DNA from: Asparagopsis taxiformis
Taxonomy: Eukaryota; Rhodophyta; Florideophyceae; Bonnemaisoniales; Bonnemaisoniaceae
NCBI GenBank assembly: GCA_030407315.1
Contig: JALQPE010002323.1
Span: 1-64,000, forward strand
Direction: 5' to 3'
Length of the DNA stretch: 64,000 bases
The notes below the pieces were generated by a model. It was given only the letters and a program-made list of their open reading frames with translations, was not told where the DNA came from and did no database searches. Position 1 is the stretch's first letter. Each line of letters begins with the position of its first letter. A program made the position numbers and the translations under genes. Below are positions 18,310-31,200 of the stretch, piece after piece.

Positions 18310-20651
18310 GAAGCTCGTTCGTCATCGTGACTCGTTTCCACCTCGAGTGGTGTTTCGTCAGCGGAGGTCGTCACGTAGACTCCGCTGCGGCCATTACGCC
18401 GGCCATTTCGTTCGTTCGCCCACGGGCGGGGGTCACGTCGGTCATTACGAAAGTCGCCGCGGCGCCTGTCGAAGGGCCTTCCCCCGTCACGATTGGGGTT
18501 TCGGAGTATCGTAGGCGGCGTGCCGTACCTCCGCGGGGTCACGTTCCCTCGCTCACCAGGTCGTTCCTGGTTACGTTTGGCCATTCGTTGGCGGAAGTAC
18601 TCAGCCTGACGTGGGTTGCTCTTCACGTGGAAGAGGTAGTACTTGTACGCAAAAAAGATCCGTTGATCTGGCGTCAGACGCGGACACGTGAACGTCGAGT
18701 GGCCATCTTCGCGGCATGACCAACACGACAGCGTCCAGTAATCATTCGGGATTACGGAGTGCGCCAATTGCGTCTGCTCGCTCGTGAGCTTCGGCACGTC
18801 CTCGCATGGACGGTTCAATCGAGCTTCGAGCTCGTCCGGCTTTTCGTTTGCCGTTTTCGTATCGTTGGGCGGCGGCCCGTTCGTAAAGAGTATCGCCTCT
18901 AGATTCTCGGCAACGTGAGCCGCAGCGAGCGATACGTCGTCATCGTCCCTCGCGGGGATGTTCGGGTTACCATCGTGGTAACTGGGCTCGCTAGCCCGTT
19001 CATTACGTAAGTACGCGGACTCATCGTAGTCCGCGAACTTCCTCGACTCGTGGCCGGAAATAGCCAACGTAGGCTTCACCGGAAACCGCACTTTCGGTTT
19101 CGCGGCTGACGCGACAGCTGCCGTACGTGCACGGAAGGTCGTTCCTTCGGCCGTCGCCAATCGTCTCACAACGGTGAGGTCGTTCCTCTCTCGTTCGGGG
19201 AGTGACCGGAGTCGTTCCGTCACGGCTGCCCGCGTCGAGGGCAGCAAACCACGCACGTAGTGGTGAACGAGGAGTCGGTCCGTAAACACGTAGTTGCACG
19301 CCCGCGTGGCGGTGTCGAGTCTATCAGCGTACTGATTCTCGTCCTCGTTAGGACTCTGCGTGATCATCGTGACCTTTTCGTAGGCCTCCTGCAGCACGTC
19401 GTCTTGCAGGTATCGTTTAATCAACGCGTTGATTACGTGAGGCCACGAGAACCTCTTCGTCGGATCAGTCGTGATCACGCCAGTCGTACACTGGGAATCG
19501 TAGAACCGTCGGGCGTCCCCTTCGAGGAAGAAGTGCAGCGCACGTACTGCCACTCCCTCGCACACTCCGAGTGTGCTGAACCCATCACGTATTTGGGCGA
19601 GGAATCCGAGCAACGTAATCGGATTCCGGCCGGAGAACGGCTTTAACGTAGGGAAAAGTCCCTCCAGCTCACGTTTGAGCTTATGTACGCTTTGACTCTC
19701 GTTCACGTAGAGATGTTCACGTACATCGTTAAGTCGGTACATGCGGTACGACACCACGTTCGCAAATGCGTCGAGCATTGTCGTGTGCTCTGCCAACGCG
19801 TGGCAAACGGGTCCGAGGGCGTTCCTTGGTAAGCGTACCGCGTCGGCACGTTCGTTTTCGTGGACTCGCGTGTCCGTCGTGCCGAACGTTCCCAGCCACG
19901 GAATGTACGTCTCACGTGGCGGGGGAGCTCTCGTATCGAATTGCGCAGCTCGTGCTGCGTCCGGCGACCGCGCGTGGTCTGGCGTATCGTTAAAACGCAA
20001 TTGCCTTCGTGGCGTCTCGTTGGGGCTGGCGATGGCTCGTTGCACTGTCGCCCCCCTTCCGTACGTGGTCGGGGTCGTCGGACCGGGTGTTGGTGGGTAT
20101 CCTCCCGGAACGGCCGGGGAGGATTGCGAGTTATAGGCGCGCGAGCCTTCGTAATTCGGATCGCTTCCGCTCGGCGGAGCGGAACGTCCGGCGACGATTT
20201 CGTTGAATACTACGACAAACGAGTCGAGTCTTCCCTCCACGGCGGAGAGGCGGTTTCGTAAATCTTCGTTTTCCCGTTCGAGGGTCGCTGAGCGTTCACG
20301 TAACGCACGAGCTTCGCACTCCGAGACTCCGAGTCTCTGCCTTACGGCTTCGTCGACGGCCGCGTCGCTCGCCCTTTCGATGTGACCTCGAAGGTCTTCG
20401 TACACTACGCGTAGTGCCGTGGGAGTCACGTTCCCTTCGTTGAGCTGACCGCGCGTTGCGGGGTCCATGCTCACGGACTCAAACGGGCTTACCGTACGTG
20501 GTAGCTGGCCGATCGCCTCGATATCCGGCGGGATAGATCGATCAGTCGCGAAGATCGCTTCTGCTGACAAGGCCACGTCGGCTTCGGCGTCCGCTGACGT
20601 TGGCAACGGTTGCCTGGGCGACGCGCTGGAATTCGACACAGCGTAATTCAT
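18249..20651 (-). CDS. gag: Element A Gag polyprotein
   Basis: 800 residues from the ATG at 20651. Residues 105-145 form a coiled coil; about 315-490 is a Ty3/gypsy capsid-like domain (LKPFSGRNPITLLGFLAQIRD, FLEGDARRFY, ENQYADRLD, VRGLLP). Residues 643-656 are a CCHC zinc knuckle (CWSCREDGHSTFTC), and an Arg/Asn-rich tail follows. It packages element RNA in the cytoplasmic particle. The frame is intact, unlike protease. It is homologous to the element B Gag over capsid and knuckle. Confidence 0.9.
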   Translation of the reverse strand: MNYAVSNSSASPRQPLPTSADAEADVALSAEAIFATDRSIPPDIEAIGQLPRTVSPFESVSMDPATRGQLNEGNVTPTALRVVYEDLRGHIERASDAAVDEAVRQRLGVSECEARALRERSATLERENEDLRNRLSAVEGRLDSFVVVFNEIVAGRSAPPSGSDPNYEGSRAYNSQSSPAVPGGYPPTPGPTTPTTYGRGATVQRAIASPNETPRRQLRFNDTPDHARSPDAARAAQFDTRAPPPRETYIPWLGTFGTTDTRVHENERADAVRLPRNALGPVCHALAEHTTMLDAFANVVSYRMYRLNDVREHLYVNESQSVHKLKRELEGLFPTLKPFSGRNPITLLGFLAQIRDGFSTLGVCEGVAVRALHFFLEGDARRFYDSQCTTGVITTDPTKRFSWPHVINALIKRYLQDDVLQEAYEKVTMITQSPNEDENQYADRLDTATRACNYVFTDRLLVHHYVRGLLPSTRAAVTERLRSLPERERNDLTVVRRLATAEGTTFRARTAAVASAAKPKVRFPVKPTLAISGHESRKFADYDESAYLRNERASEPSYHDGNPNIPARDDDDVSLAAAHVAENLEAILFTNGPPPNDTKTANEKPDELEARLNRPCEDVPKLTSEQTQLAHSVIPNDYWTLSCWSCREDGHSTFTCPRLTPDQRIFFAYKYYLFHVKSNPRQAEYFRQRMAKRNQERPGERGNVTPRRYGTPPTILRNPNRDGGRPFDRRRGDFRNDRRDPRPWANERNGRRNGRSGVYVTTSADETPLEVETSHDDERASWAHDDDVSNGLAPENDQAM

Positions 20652-20735
20652 AGACCGTCGTCTGTAGCACGTAGCTTTTCGTTAACGTAAAAGAGCTCAA
20701 CCTCGTTGGTTGTCGTTATGCTCGTAGCAACTTCT

Positions 20736-20750
20736 AGGTCGAGAGACCAG
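20736..20750 (-). promoter_or_regulatory. Primer-binding site of element A
   Basis: On the minus strand the internal region begins one base after the LTR with TGGTCTCTCGACC. A TGG start at this position is typical of a tRNA primer site (complement of the CCA end). The tRNA was not identified. Confidence 0.65.
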
Positions 20751-21410
20751 TGTGGAACAACGTTAGTTCTAGATAGCTGGTACGAGCTACGGACACGCTG
20801 TCCTTACGAAACGAAACGAGCAGTCCACCCGCTGGTGTTTGACTGTATTGTTAGAACGGTAGAAGGTAGAGTGGTTAGCGAGTAGACACGAGCGTCACGA
20901 CGCAACAATCCACGCGAGGATTACGTTAGCAAACGAGGTGGTACGTCACCGGAGGCGCTCTCAACCAAGCCCGGAGGCACTACACGCAATCAGCCTTACG
21001 TGCGGCGATGGGTAGGGAGTACGCAGCTCGACGGAGACGAAGCCTCGTTAGGCAGAACGTAAACGTAAAACGTAGAAGTCAGTCGTAGACTAGAGCCGTT
21101 GCTCGATCGTTGTCTTGTCCCCTTTCCCTCCCGGCACGATGCCAATACCTATATGGCCACGATGGCATCGCTTTACAGTGTAAACACTGTTCGTAACGTC
21201 CCCGAATGGGAGAGGACCTTGTGGGTCACACGTAGGGACCCGTTGGTCCGTTGGCCGTTGCCAGTACGTTCGTTGCACACGTGTGCCGGTTGCGCGCGCG
21301 CATGCGCCAGCAATGTTCGTGCATTGCTGTCGCCGGTCGTGTCCGCCGAGATTCGAATTCCGCGGAAAAACGTAAATATTTGCAATTTCGGAATTGCCAC
21401 GTATACTACA
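20751..21410 (-). repeat. LTR of element A (660 bp)
   Basis: Starts TGTGGAAC and ends TATACTACA on the plus strand (TG...CA). It is collinear with the 660-bp copy at 56406-57065, with only scattered differences. Its right edge directly joins the 5'-truncated element B. Confidence 0.95.
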
Positions 21411-22957
21411 ACGGCTTTAGTGCCAGTCCATTAGGACAACAGGAGTTTCCTGCTCGCCGCAGCCGATCGGCTGACTTCCCTGACCCTACATCCGGTAGGG
21501 AGGAAGAAGAAGATCCCCAATTGGATCAAGTCGCAGAAGCAACCCGACACCTGTCGGACCGTGTCGACGCCCTCGCCGAATCACTATCCCAAACAGGGAA
21601 TATCTCTCGCACGAGACAGCACACTCGTGCCACCGGATCTGCACCGGAAAATCCCTCGTGGAACGATGAAGAAGGACCTCTTGAGGAAGGCTTAGTGCCT
21701 TTGAAGGCCCGCGAACCCGCGTTCGACCTAGTGGTCTCCTATCGGTACTACCGACCCAAGAACAAGTCCCTAACGACTGATACCCCAATGGGTAAATCAA
21801 GAAGCTTGTATAAGCTAACGGAGAAGATCCGTAATTTCAACGCGTCATTCACGCCGTTCGATGGTACGAAACCCATCGATATCCTCCGGTTCCTCGCGGA
21901 ATTTCAAGATGAATGTGATTCATGCGGAGTCTCGGAGGGAGAAGCTACCAAGTTACTCAAGTATTTCCTGGAAGGAGAACCTCAACGGTTTATCGCCGCT
22001 GAGGCGCGAAAGCGCAAGCTTCTCAACCACCTGCATCAGCAGATCACTTGGCCTCAAGCCGTTAACGCCCTTCTGGCTCGCTACGCGACGGACAATGTCC
22101 TAGCGGACGCATATGACGCAGTAACGCGTATACGGCAAGGGCCGGATGAAGACGAAGCTGCATACGCAGACAGACTGCAGGACGCTGCACTCCTGTGTGC
22201 GAACGTCTTCTCGGAAAGAGACTTGGTCAACTACTACCTCAAGGGCCTACGCCCAGAGGTTAAACACACCGTCAAGGTGACTATAGGCCGCAGTGGCGGA
22301 GAAGATTTTCTTGCTGTCCGTAACCTTGCTAAAGGACTCAGGGACTCTCTACGAGCTTCGCTACCCGCAAAGCCGAAGGCCTACCCTACTCGGGAAATCG
22401 CGGATCGTAAACGCAAAGCGTTGCTCGCTACCGTACCCGGAGAACCGGCTGTGATACCGCGGACCCCGCCGCCGACCTTACCTTCCCCTACCGGGAACCC
22501 AATGGGCGCGCCAATGCAGGCCCCTACCCTAACGGGAGAACATCTTAAACTCGCTGAGAGTATGATCCCCGAAGGGGCTGTTACTTGGAGATGCTCTGGC
22601 TGTCGCCAACCAGGGCACGTGTTATAACATGTATATATACACTTGTCCTTATTTACCGCCCTCTGTGGGAACTTCGCCTTTGCGAACTACGCTTACCAGC
22701 AAGAACCGGAACAGGTTATGCGCCGCCAACAGCGCCAGTCCAATCGGTTCAACCGAAAAAGGGATTACCCTAAAGCCGTGCTCCAACGGTCAAACCCTCC
22801 AACACGCATGGTTGCGATCGCCGATGACGAAACTCATCCCAAATCGGGCCCTCTGAGGCGAGACGTTTTAGAACGTAACGGATCTTCCGTAATGGCTCAA
22901 AACGTTGCCGACGCCTTGGAAACCTCCGACGACTCCGACACGTCGTCGGAAAACTAA
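21411..22957 (+). pseudogene. gag: Element B Gag, truncated and frameshifted
   Basis: The first frame runs to 22627 and covers an acidic coiled-coil segment (about 21490-21600), then capsid (FTPFDGTKPIDILRFLAEFQD, LKYFLEGEPQRF, EAAYADRLQ, YYLKGLRPE), and enters the zinc knuckle at CSGCRQPGH. Knuckle continuation (TCPYLPP) is in another frame at about 22640, and the basic tail in a third (22643-22957), so there are at least two small indels near 22620-22665. The tail's TAA overlaps the next ATG (TAATG at 22955-22959). The N-terminus is lost at the junction with the element A LTR. Confidence 0.85.
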
Positions 22958-25900
22958 TGACGGGGAGTGAGGTGTCGCACTCCCGTCAGGAGGTGGAGCG
23001 ATTACGCTACTCGGTGGACATCTCACCACACTGTGGTTGGCAACCACCTCCGCAGGGAAAGGCTGCAACTCCCTCTAGGGACCAAAGTCTTTCCCAGACA
23101 CCAACCCCTTCGGGTTCCCCCACAGGGACTCGAACCTCAAGGCCGAAAGCCTCATGCCTTCTTAAGGCCGCCCATTACGTAGTAATGGGTTCCATCGGAC
23201 TCGATCCGTCAATTCTCATGCCTATGCGTATGGTGATGGACACCGGGTCCGGACCATCGGTCATCCAGGAAAGGAGCTTACCCAGCAACTGGGAACAATT
23301 TCAAGTCCCTACGGGGAAAGTTCCGCAACTGGCCGATGCTAACGGAAATCCTCTTCGGATAAAAGGCAAGATAATACTGTCATTACAGTTAGGCCACAAG
23401 TCCTTTGAGGAAGAATTCTTCGTCGCGCCTGCGTTGGCCGTACCCCTCATCTTGGGAACTGGGGCAATGAATACCCACGTAGATGCAATTAGGTGCCGGG
23501 CCCAACGAATATATATTCACGACGGCGGGTCGATAGCTATCCTAGTGATGTCGCCTACGCGTAAAACATCCCCCACCCTTTCGTGCTACGTGGATGCCTC
23601 GCGACCCTCTAATGGGATTAACTTAGACCGCCAGCCTCATGGCATTCGATTGTCACAAAGTGTGAATGTTCCTCCGCGGAGTCAAGTAACAACTACTGTT
23701 GTATGCGCCGGTGGCGGCTTGAGTATACTCTCACCGAGAGATCGGATCCTTCACCGACATCGTGTCTCTATCCCGAATGGGGTTGCGGAAGTCATCCCGC
23801 GACAGGAATTCCTGACTATATTAACTAACTTCGGTACATCCGACAAGTACCTCCCTAAAGGGACAATTATAGGCTATGCCCTTCGGGCACCCGAACGGCC
23901 AATGCGCCCCATGGCTCTCAGCCGTTCTACCCCTTCCTCCCAAGAGGCCTCCACTATGGTGACTACTCTCCATCAGGAGCAAGAGGCCGAGGCCACACAA
24001 CCATCAAGTTGGAAGCAAGAAGTCTCTCTAGACCACCTTGGTCAAATCCCGTTGAGGGAACGCATCCTTAGCATGCTATCTCGACACGAGTCTATGTGGG
24101 ATGGATCCCTAGGGGACATCCGCGCTACGGAACACCGAATCGACATCGTCGAAGGGAGCAAGCCTCGACGGCAACAACCCTACCGGATGGGACCCGCTCG
24201 TCGAGAGATTGCCCGTAAGGAAATAACCAGCATGCTGGAAAAAGGAGTGATCGAACCGTCGACCTCCGAATGGGCTAGCCCAGTGGTTCTTGTCCCGAAG
24301 AAGGATGGTAAATTACGCTTTTGCGTCGACTATAGGGGTCTTAACGACATCACTGTCAATGATGTGTACCCCCTTCCACGAATGGATGATTGTATTGACT
24401 CCCTCGGAGATGCTCAAGTATTCACCACATTGGATTGTAATTCTGGCTATTGGCAGATTCCTGTTGCACAGGACGACCGTGACAAAACGGCATTCACCTC
24501 CCATTTGGGGACATATCGTTTCAAACGATTGCCTTTTGGCTTGAAGAATGCACCGGCAACGTTTCAGCGTGCCATCGACATTATTCTTAGCAGCGTTCGC
24601 TGGCAGACCTGTCTGATTTACTTAGACGATGTGATCGTATTCTCTCGGGACGAAGCCGAACATCTCCACCATGTGGACTAAGTACTCTCCCTCCTACGGG
24701 AAGCAGGCGTCACCCTGAAGTTGACAAAGTGTCATTTCTTCGAAAAGAAGGTCGACTACCTGGGACATGTCGTGATGCCAGGAAAGCTAGCTGTTGCACA
24801 GAACGCCACTTCGGCTATCGCTGACGCGATCTTTCCGCAAACGCCTACGCAAATGCGATCCTTCCTCGGAAGATGTGGCGTCTTTCGACGATTCATCAAA
24901 GGGTATGCCGCAATTGCGCACCCCTTGAACGAAATGCTAACCAAAGACAGCCTCCCTAAATTCGGGAAAGAACCTCCTACCGAGGACCAACGATGCGCGT
25001 TCAACGCTCTCAAGGAGGTCATGACCCAGCCGCCGATACTGGCTCTACCCAAGTTGGGTCAACCCTACACCGTAGACACGGACGCTTCCGCATACCAAAT
25101 AGGATGCGCTCTGCTTCAGCAGCAAGGGGAAGAGAACGACCTCAAGCCAATTGGCTATTGGTCGCGGACCTTGACTAAACCTGAAAGAGGTTACTCCCCT
25201 ACGGAGCGCGAGTGCTTAGCCGTCGTATCGTCGTATGGGCCGTCACTATCCTACGTCCATACTTGGAGCAAACAAAGTTTGTAGTCCGGACGGACCATAA
25301 CGCGCTGCGTTGGCTTATGAATATCAACGACCCTTCAGGGAGACTATGCCGCTGGCGCCTCCGACTTGCGGGATTTGACTATCAAATAGTCTACCGACCC
25401 GGTCGGGTTCACCAACTACCAGACGCCTTATCGCGTGTAGAGACTACCGGCGAGACGCCCGTCACTATTGAAGATGAAATACCAACTCTGTTGGCCACGC
25501 ACACACCGCAAGGTGAAACATCCCTGGATGATGACACTGATGTTTGGTTCTACGACCTTTCTCTAGCAAGAGACCACGCCGAGGAGACGCCTAATCGCAA
25601 CGGTACACCCGTCTTAACAACTCATCCGCAAACGGAAAACTACTGCCCGATAACTCTCCAAGAGTGGCTCGAAGAGCAACGAACAGACGACTTCTGTCAA
25701 CAGGCCCTGGCCTCGCAGAAGTCTGACTCTCTCTTCTTCGAAGATGAAGACGGTGTCCTTTGTAGGAAGTCCAAATTGGACGGGTCATCCCAGATTGTGG
25801 TACCCAAAGCCTTGCGGCTACGTCTATTGACGATGTGCCACCACGGCATATTGGCAGGACATCCTGGTCAGAACCGCATGTACGACACGATGCGCCTATC

Positions 25901-27056
25901 TTACTACTGGCCTGCAATGGCTGCGGACATAACCGGAACGGTTGAACGCTGTTCAGCGTGTGCGAGAAACCGATTACGGTTGCGCAAACATGCGAGTACC
26001 CTCCAGCTGTTCCCAGCTACCACACCATTGGATGACGTTGCAATTGACCTCCTCAGTCCTCTACCTCGTACCAAGAAAGGTAACGTGCACCTACTGGTGA
26101 TTTCATGTCGCTTCTCCAAGCTCACCCAAGTGGTGCCCCTGCGAAGCATTACGGCTTACCATGTGGCAGTAGCCTTTTGTACACATTGGGTGTTTAAGTA
26201 TGGTCCTCCACGGACATTACTATCCGATAACGGTCCGCAATTTGCGTCGAAGTTCTTCCAGGCTGTCTGCCTCCAGTTAGGAACGAATAACGTCTTCACG
26301 ACGGCTTACCATCCCCAGACAAATGGGCAAGTCGAACGGTATAACCGTACTCTATTGAGCATGCTACGTAATTACGTTAAAGATAACCAGGACGACTGGG
26401 ATGTCTACGCATCAGCGTTAACCTATGCGTACAATACGCACGTGCATCGCACAACGGGTACCACACCCTTCGACCTAATCCTAAGCCGACCTCCACCGCC
26501 ATATGCGACACACCATTCGGTGAAAAGGAGGGCAACGCCAGACGCGTTCACGAAGCAAGACTTCTTACGCCGTATTACGGATACCATTGATATGGCAGGT
26601 AAACGCCTTCACAGCGCGCAAGCACGTTACAAGCGTAACTTCGACCGGCCAATCCGGAAGTCTAAACGACTCATCACTACCGATGATTACGTTTATCTGG
26701 ATAACCCAGAAGTCCGTGAACGGAACAAGCTAACTCCAATAGCTCAAGGTCCCTATAGGGTTATTCGTGCCGGACGGCGAACGGTTTACATCGACCGCGA
26801 TGGTATCACCGAAAAGGTTAGTCTCGATAGAGTTGCACTCGCTCCGCGACCAACCGAGGAACCAACCTTGCCACCTCCGCTAACGCACAAGCGTCACCAT
26901 AAGGTGCAGACTCCCTCGCGCCGAATACACAACGACGTCAGCCGCCGGGCGACGGCCAACAATACGCGCCAAACAAATCACCTTCACCAACTCCTAATCA
27001 GGAATACCCCTTCAGGGATCAACCATCGTCTCCACGACAACCTACAATTAGGATAA
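22957..27056 (+). pseudogene. pol: Element B Pol: protease, RT, RNase H, integrase
   Basis: Starts at the ATG 22957 overlapping the Gag stop. Retropepsin DTGSG is at about 23239. RT covers about 24180-24900 with VPKKDGKLRFCVDYRGLN, LPFGLKNAPATFQR and the catalytic YLDD at 24619-24630. RNase H has DTDASAYQIG and TERECLAV. Integrase has an HHCC zinc site (25843-25965), then D (IDLLSPLP), D (LSDNGPQF) and E (GQVERYNR). Two lesions: a TAA at 24679-24681 inside RT, and an 8-bp tandem duplication (CGTCGTAT at 25221-25228 and 25229-25236) that shifts the frame inside RNase H. Removing both leaves one coherent frame, so decay is recent. The last integrase segment runs to 27056. Confidence 0.95.
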
Positions 27057-27073
27057 CACCTGAAGGTAGTGGT

Positions 27074-28003
27074 TTGGGACAAACCACCCTTCAGGAGGGG
27101 GCCCCCGACGCTGTGCGCGTAAGCAAAAATTTCGCAACACCCTCTCGGGATGAACCTTGTAGTCTTTCACCCTTCGGTAACTTACCCACAATTGGGAATG
27201 AAGCACACGACCCAAGTCGTTCCCCCACCCAGCCGGTAACTACCAACCGCAATCGCACACAATTGCGAAGAAGTCAACAAAGACGCCATGACAACTCTGC
27301 CAATGCAGACCAAGACGTCAACCCAGACCGGGCTCTTACATCGCACAAGCGAACGTTGCGACAAGACACGACAAATGTCGACGCTGCTGAAGCCGCCCGA
27401 AGACGTTCGAACCGCACAATTGCGACGAGAGGACAACCATCCAGGTCACGCGTACAGACGCCGATTTCTCCACAATGAGATGTGAACCCTCCATCGGGAG
27501 CCGAACTTCGCATAGCGAACCAAGCAAGTCAAGTACCCGCCCATTTGGCAAAACCCAAACCGGGTCGACACGCTCGCTCAAGCGCGAAGAAGATAGCCAC
27601 GGCAAACCCCGTAAGGTCTTTGGCAGACACCCCCAATGGGAAACAAGAGAAAGCGCCACAGGGCACGCAGCCGAACTCGGAACGAGTAGCTCTCCCTGAA
27701 GGGACGAAGGAAACCCCAGAGGGAAGTAGCGACGCCGAACGCGCAACCTCAGAGGAGGAATATCCCATCGATGATCTCATCGATTACGTCACTGACGACG
27801 ATGGGGAACAATGGTTCCTTGTGAAATGGTATGGCTACCGAAAGCCGACATGGACGCAACGCGCGAACGTCCCCCCTGAATGGGCATCAAGGTACTTCCG
27901 TCGAAGACAACACCGCGAAGGTGACCGGCAACCACGCCGAGCGCGCACGCGCAAACCCAAGAGAGGGAAGAAGATGCGTAACCCCACAGGGACAAGAACC
28001 TAA
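27074..28003 (+). pseudogene. Element B chromodomain tail
   Basis: Same polyprotein after a frame change near 27050-27070. A TGA at 27476-27478 interrupts it; the same frame continues from 27479. A disordered Asn/Arg/Thr-rich linker leads to a chromodomain at about 27754-27890 (YPIDDLIDYV, WFLVKWYGYRKPTWTQRANVPPEW), whose aromatic cage residues suit binding of methylated histone tails. In chromoviruses this domain steers integration into heterochromatin. Confidence 0.9.
27090..27104 (+). promoter_or_regulatory. Possible internal polypurine tract
   Basis: TTCAGGAGGGGGCC here repeats the core of the 3' PPT (CTCAGGAGGGGGCC at 32035-32048). It may act as a second plus-strand primer, or be coincidence. 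Confidence 0.35.
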
Positions 28004-28283
28004 CAAGGAACCCACTGGGTGGAGCTACCAAACCTCGGAGGGTCAAGCCAAAAAGGGCGCACTTTATCACCGCCAACTGGAGCCATTGTGGAAATTAAGA
28101 TTTTCAGGAAATGAAAAAATTGGCCAAAAAGGGTTTCAACAAACAAATACGCACGTCAGCGTGATGATGCATCTTTAATGTACCTCAGAGGTGCCTCAGG
28201 ACTACCTGATGAACAATGGCGCAACGCAAAAGCGTGTTCAAACTACCGTTAGAGGTTATTCTCCCAAAGGCAATTGCCAGTCC

Positions 28284-31200
28284 TTAGCGACGATAATGGC
28301 TAGAAGGCCGAGGCCGATGAGAGGCAGACGGTGCCGTAGGGGCAGGAGCGCGTACATTCGTCGAAGGACGAGGATGGCGGGGTGCAACCCTTGCGAAGGT
28401 AGGATTACGGCGTAAACCGCGTTGCGGAACTGCACTAGAACCCCGACGACGGGCAGGCACAGGGCCATGCGAAGACGCAACCGCAGAGGCGGATAACCCA
28501 ACTGCTGGGATGGACGCGGGAGGCGGAGAAACATCTGGCGACTCAGGCGACCCTAACCGGGCATCAAGACGCGCAAGTAAAGGATTACTAGCATCCGCAG
28601 CACCCACGGGGGAATGAAGACGAGTACGCACGTTGCGTTCGGGAAGACCCTCATCGGGAGACCTAGCGCGACGACGCGAGTAACCAGGCTGAACTGCCTC
28701 CTCGCCACCCTCTTCGGGAATAACTGCTTGCTGCAGTAGACGCCTGGCGTCCTCCAACTCACCTTCTAATTCCCCAATCCGGGTTCGCAATTCTGCTGCC
28801 TCCAGGCGTGCGGCCTCAACCTCCCTATCCGCTGTGCGGCGACGCTCTCGGGCGATGTTACGCTGTTCGCGTCCTTGCTTATAGCGAGCAGCTAACGTGA
28901 TGCACGACAATGCAAGTCCATCCAACGCGGATCTTACGATGTAACGCCCATTGGCAGAGGCAAAAATGGAAGCCACCGTACCATCCCCGAGATCATCGGC
29001 CAACCGCCGCACATGCGGAATCGATAGCAACTCGCGACTCGACAATTCCCCACGTAGGATATCCACAGCTGGAGGCTGACGCGTGACTACATCATCACCG
29101 GTCACGGATGGCTCAGAGCCTTGGTCGGATGTCAGAAGCGCCTCCATGGCGGGACCCACTTGGGATGAAGGGGCAGCTGTAGGCTGAGGGGTTGGCGCGG
29201 TAGGCGCGACGGTCATCGGGACCTGACTTTCGTACAAGTCATCAGCACCACTGGGTGGTAAGGAAGCAACAGGAGCGAAGCTCCGTCCTGCGTAAGGCGA
29301 ACGCCCAGCTGGGCCTCCCGCCTCGGCGGCCGTCCACCACGGACGCGGCACAAATGCCTCGCCAACAGGCTGATATTTGTAAGAGTCGGGGTGACCGTCG
29401 GAATACCTGTCAGGCTCCACGCCGTAATACCCATCTTCGGTGAACTCACCATCTCTGCGATAAGGCGGCAGCTCTGCGACTGTACCATCCCGATGGTTTA
29501 ACACGTTAATACGTAACGCCCTCACCGGCAAGTCAACAGTCCTGTAGATAACCACCTTCTCCGGTGCCACTCCTGTGATGTTGGTACTGACCAATTCCTG
29601 CGGATAATCATCACCCCCAAGGGCCACCTTCAGCAACCGACGCACTACCGAACCAGGTAACTCCCGACTATAGGGGACCACGTCCGACACCGGAATCTTC
29701 GGGATATCGTACCAAGTACTGCTCACCCTATTGAGGAGTTCCTCCGCCATCACCGGCACAAAGCCCCGCGTCTCGGCGGTACGAGCCAACTCGATCCCTA
29801 TAAGGATATCCCTCTCCAGCTCGAGGTACGATCGGAACCTGTCCATCCGCCATTCGGGCGCGTCGCGAAGAGCGGAATTGTGGAAGTACACCAGCGACGG
29901 AGGGTCGGCAACGGGCAAACACATCAGTGGAGATGACTGGCCTTCCCAAGTGGGATCATCCCATAGCGGGTCCAAAGCTTCCCTGGCTACCTTCATGGGT
30001 CTAGTGGCCGGCTCAGCAGAGCTACCATGACGGTGCGCGAACACGCGATAATCATTCGCCGTCACCTGACGCCCCATCCTTCGGGAAGTAACCCTAGCGT
30101 GCAAACGCATATGATGCTCATAGCTACCCGTATCGGGACGTGGAGGGTACGCAAACCAGCGTGACCGAACCATCGGTAGATCCGCTACGGAGCCTTGGTA
30201 CGATCCCTCTTGGAACAAGCGACGATTCATACGTTAGACGTAAAGCGCATCTCCGGGATGGAGCAGGAAAGTCCTGTCGCTGCATAGCGTATGGGGGACA
30301 CGGAAGTGACGCATAGGGCGACTCGAAGGGAGACGGGCGTAAGCCGACCAACATTCGTTTTGAACCTGATGGTTTTGACCCCGGAGGGAGCTCATGAGAA
30401 GCATATCGCGACGTAACTCGCTTCTCGGGCGATCCGTAAAGTCCCTACGAGGGAGCCGCGCAAACGGGTAGTGTTCCCAAGGAGCGGCGAGCTCACGCCT
30501 GAAAGGCAAGGCTTGCGAGTCGAATACCACGAGTTCATCAGCATTGGCTGGGTAGAATTCTCCCATGGAGCGCCAATTGGCAGTCGGCTTAGGTGCCCGA
30601 GGGGGAGTGTCGTGTGACGTAACAGCTGGTGCTGGGGCAGACGCAACCGCGTAAGGATCAACTAGGGCGGTGCCCGACGGTCTTATGCCTACAGAAGCAT
30701 CGGCGGCAGCCGCACCAGACCCACTTCGGGTAACTCTGCCAGTAGAGGCATATGGGTCTATGACCTTCTCGACAGCTTGAGCATTAGCCTTTTCGGCTGC
30801 TGCCTTCTCGGCTTCTGCTCGAGCTGCCTCGCGGCGCAATTCTTCTTCTCTACGCTTTCGAGCGTCCGCCAGTATCTGCTGGTTGCGGCGACCATATTCC
30901 TCATAGGGATTCGCTGAAGCGTCACGACCAGAAGAGGTACGAGCCGCAGGGGCGGAAGGACGAGAAGTAATCGGACGCGAACTTGGCGAAGGCCTGACGT
31001 TCGGCTGCCTTGTTGGCCTGGGCGTAGCGCCTCCCTCGGCGACGACTTTTATCACCTCCTCGGTGTCGGCCGGCATGGCTCCCTTTGGGGACGGGCCGGC
31101 GGCCTTCGATGACTCACCTTCGCGTGACGGCGGATTAACCGATGACGGTTTTACACTAGCCACTGGGGTGGAAGGCTTCGGGGAAGCAGGCGATTCAGCC

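Larger units (their letters stand above)
17091..21410 (-). mobile_element. Ty3/gypsy element A, 3'-truncated
   Basis: Read on the minus strand: LTR (21410-20751), a primer-binding site, gag (20651-18249), then protease in another frame. It breaks off before RT at the palindrome array. No RT, integrase or second LTR is present. The 660-bp LTR has a near-identical solo copy at 56406-57065, so the family moved recently in this genome. Confidence 0.9.

Noticed and set aside
21251..21410. Gag start of element B at the upstream start codon inside the LTR
   Set aside because: Those codons belong to the element A LTR, which also occurs without Gag at 56406-57065.
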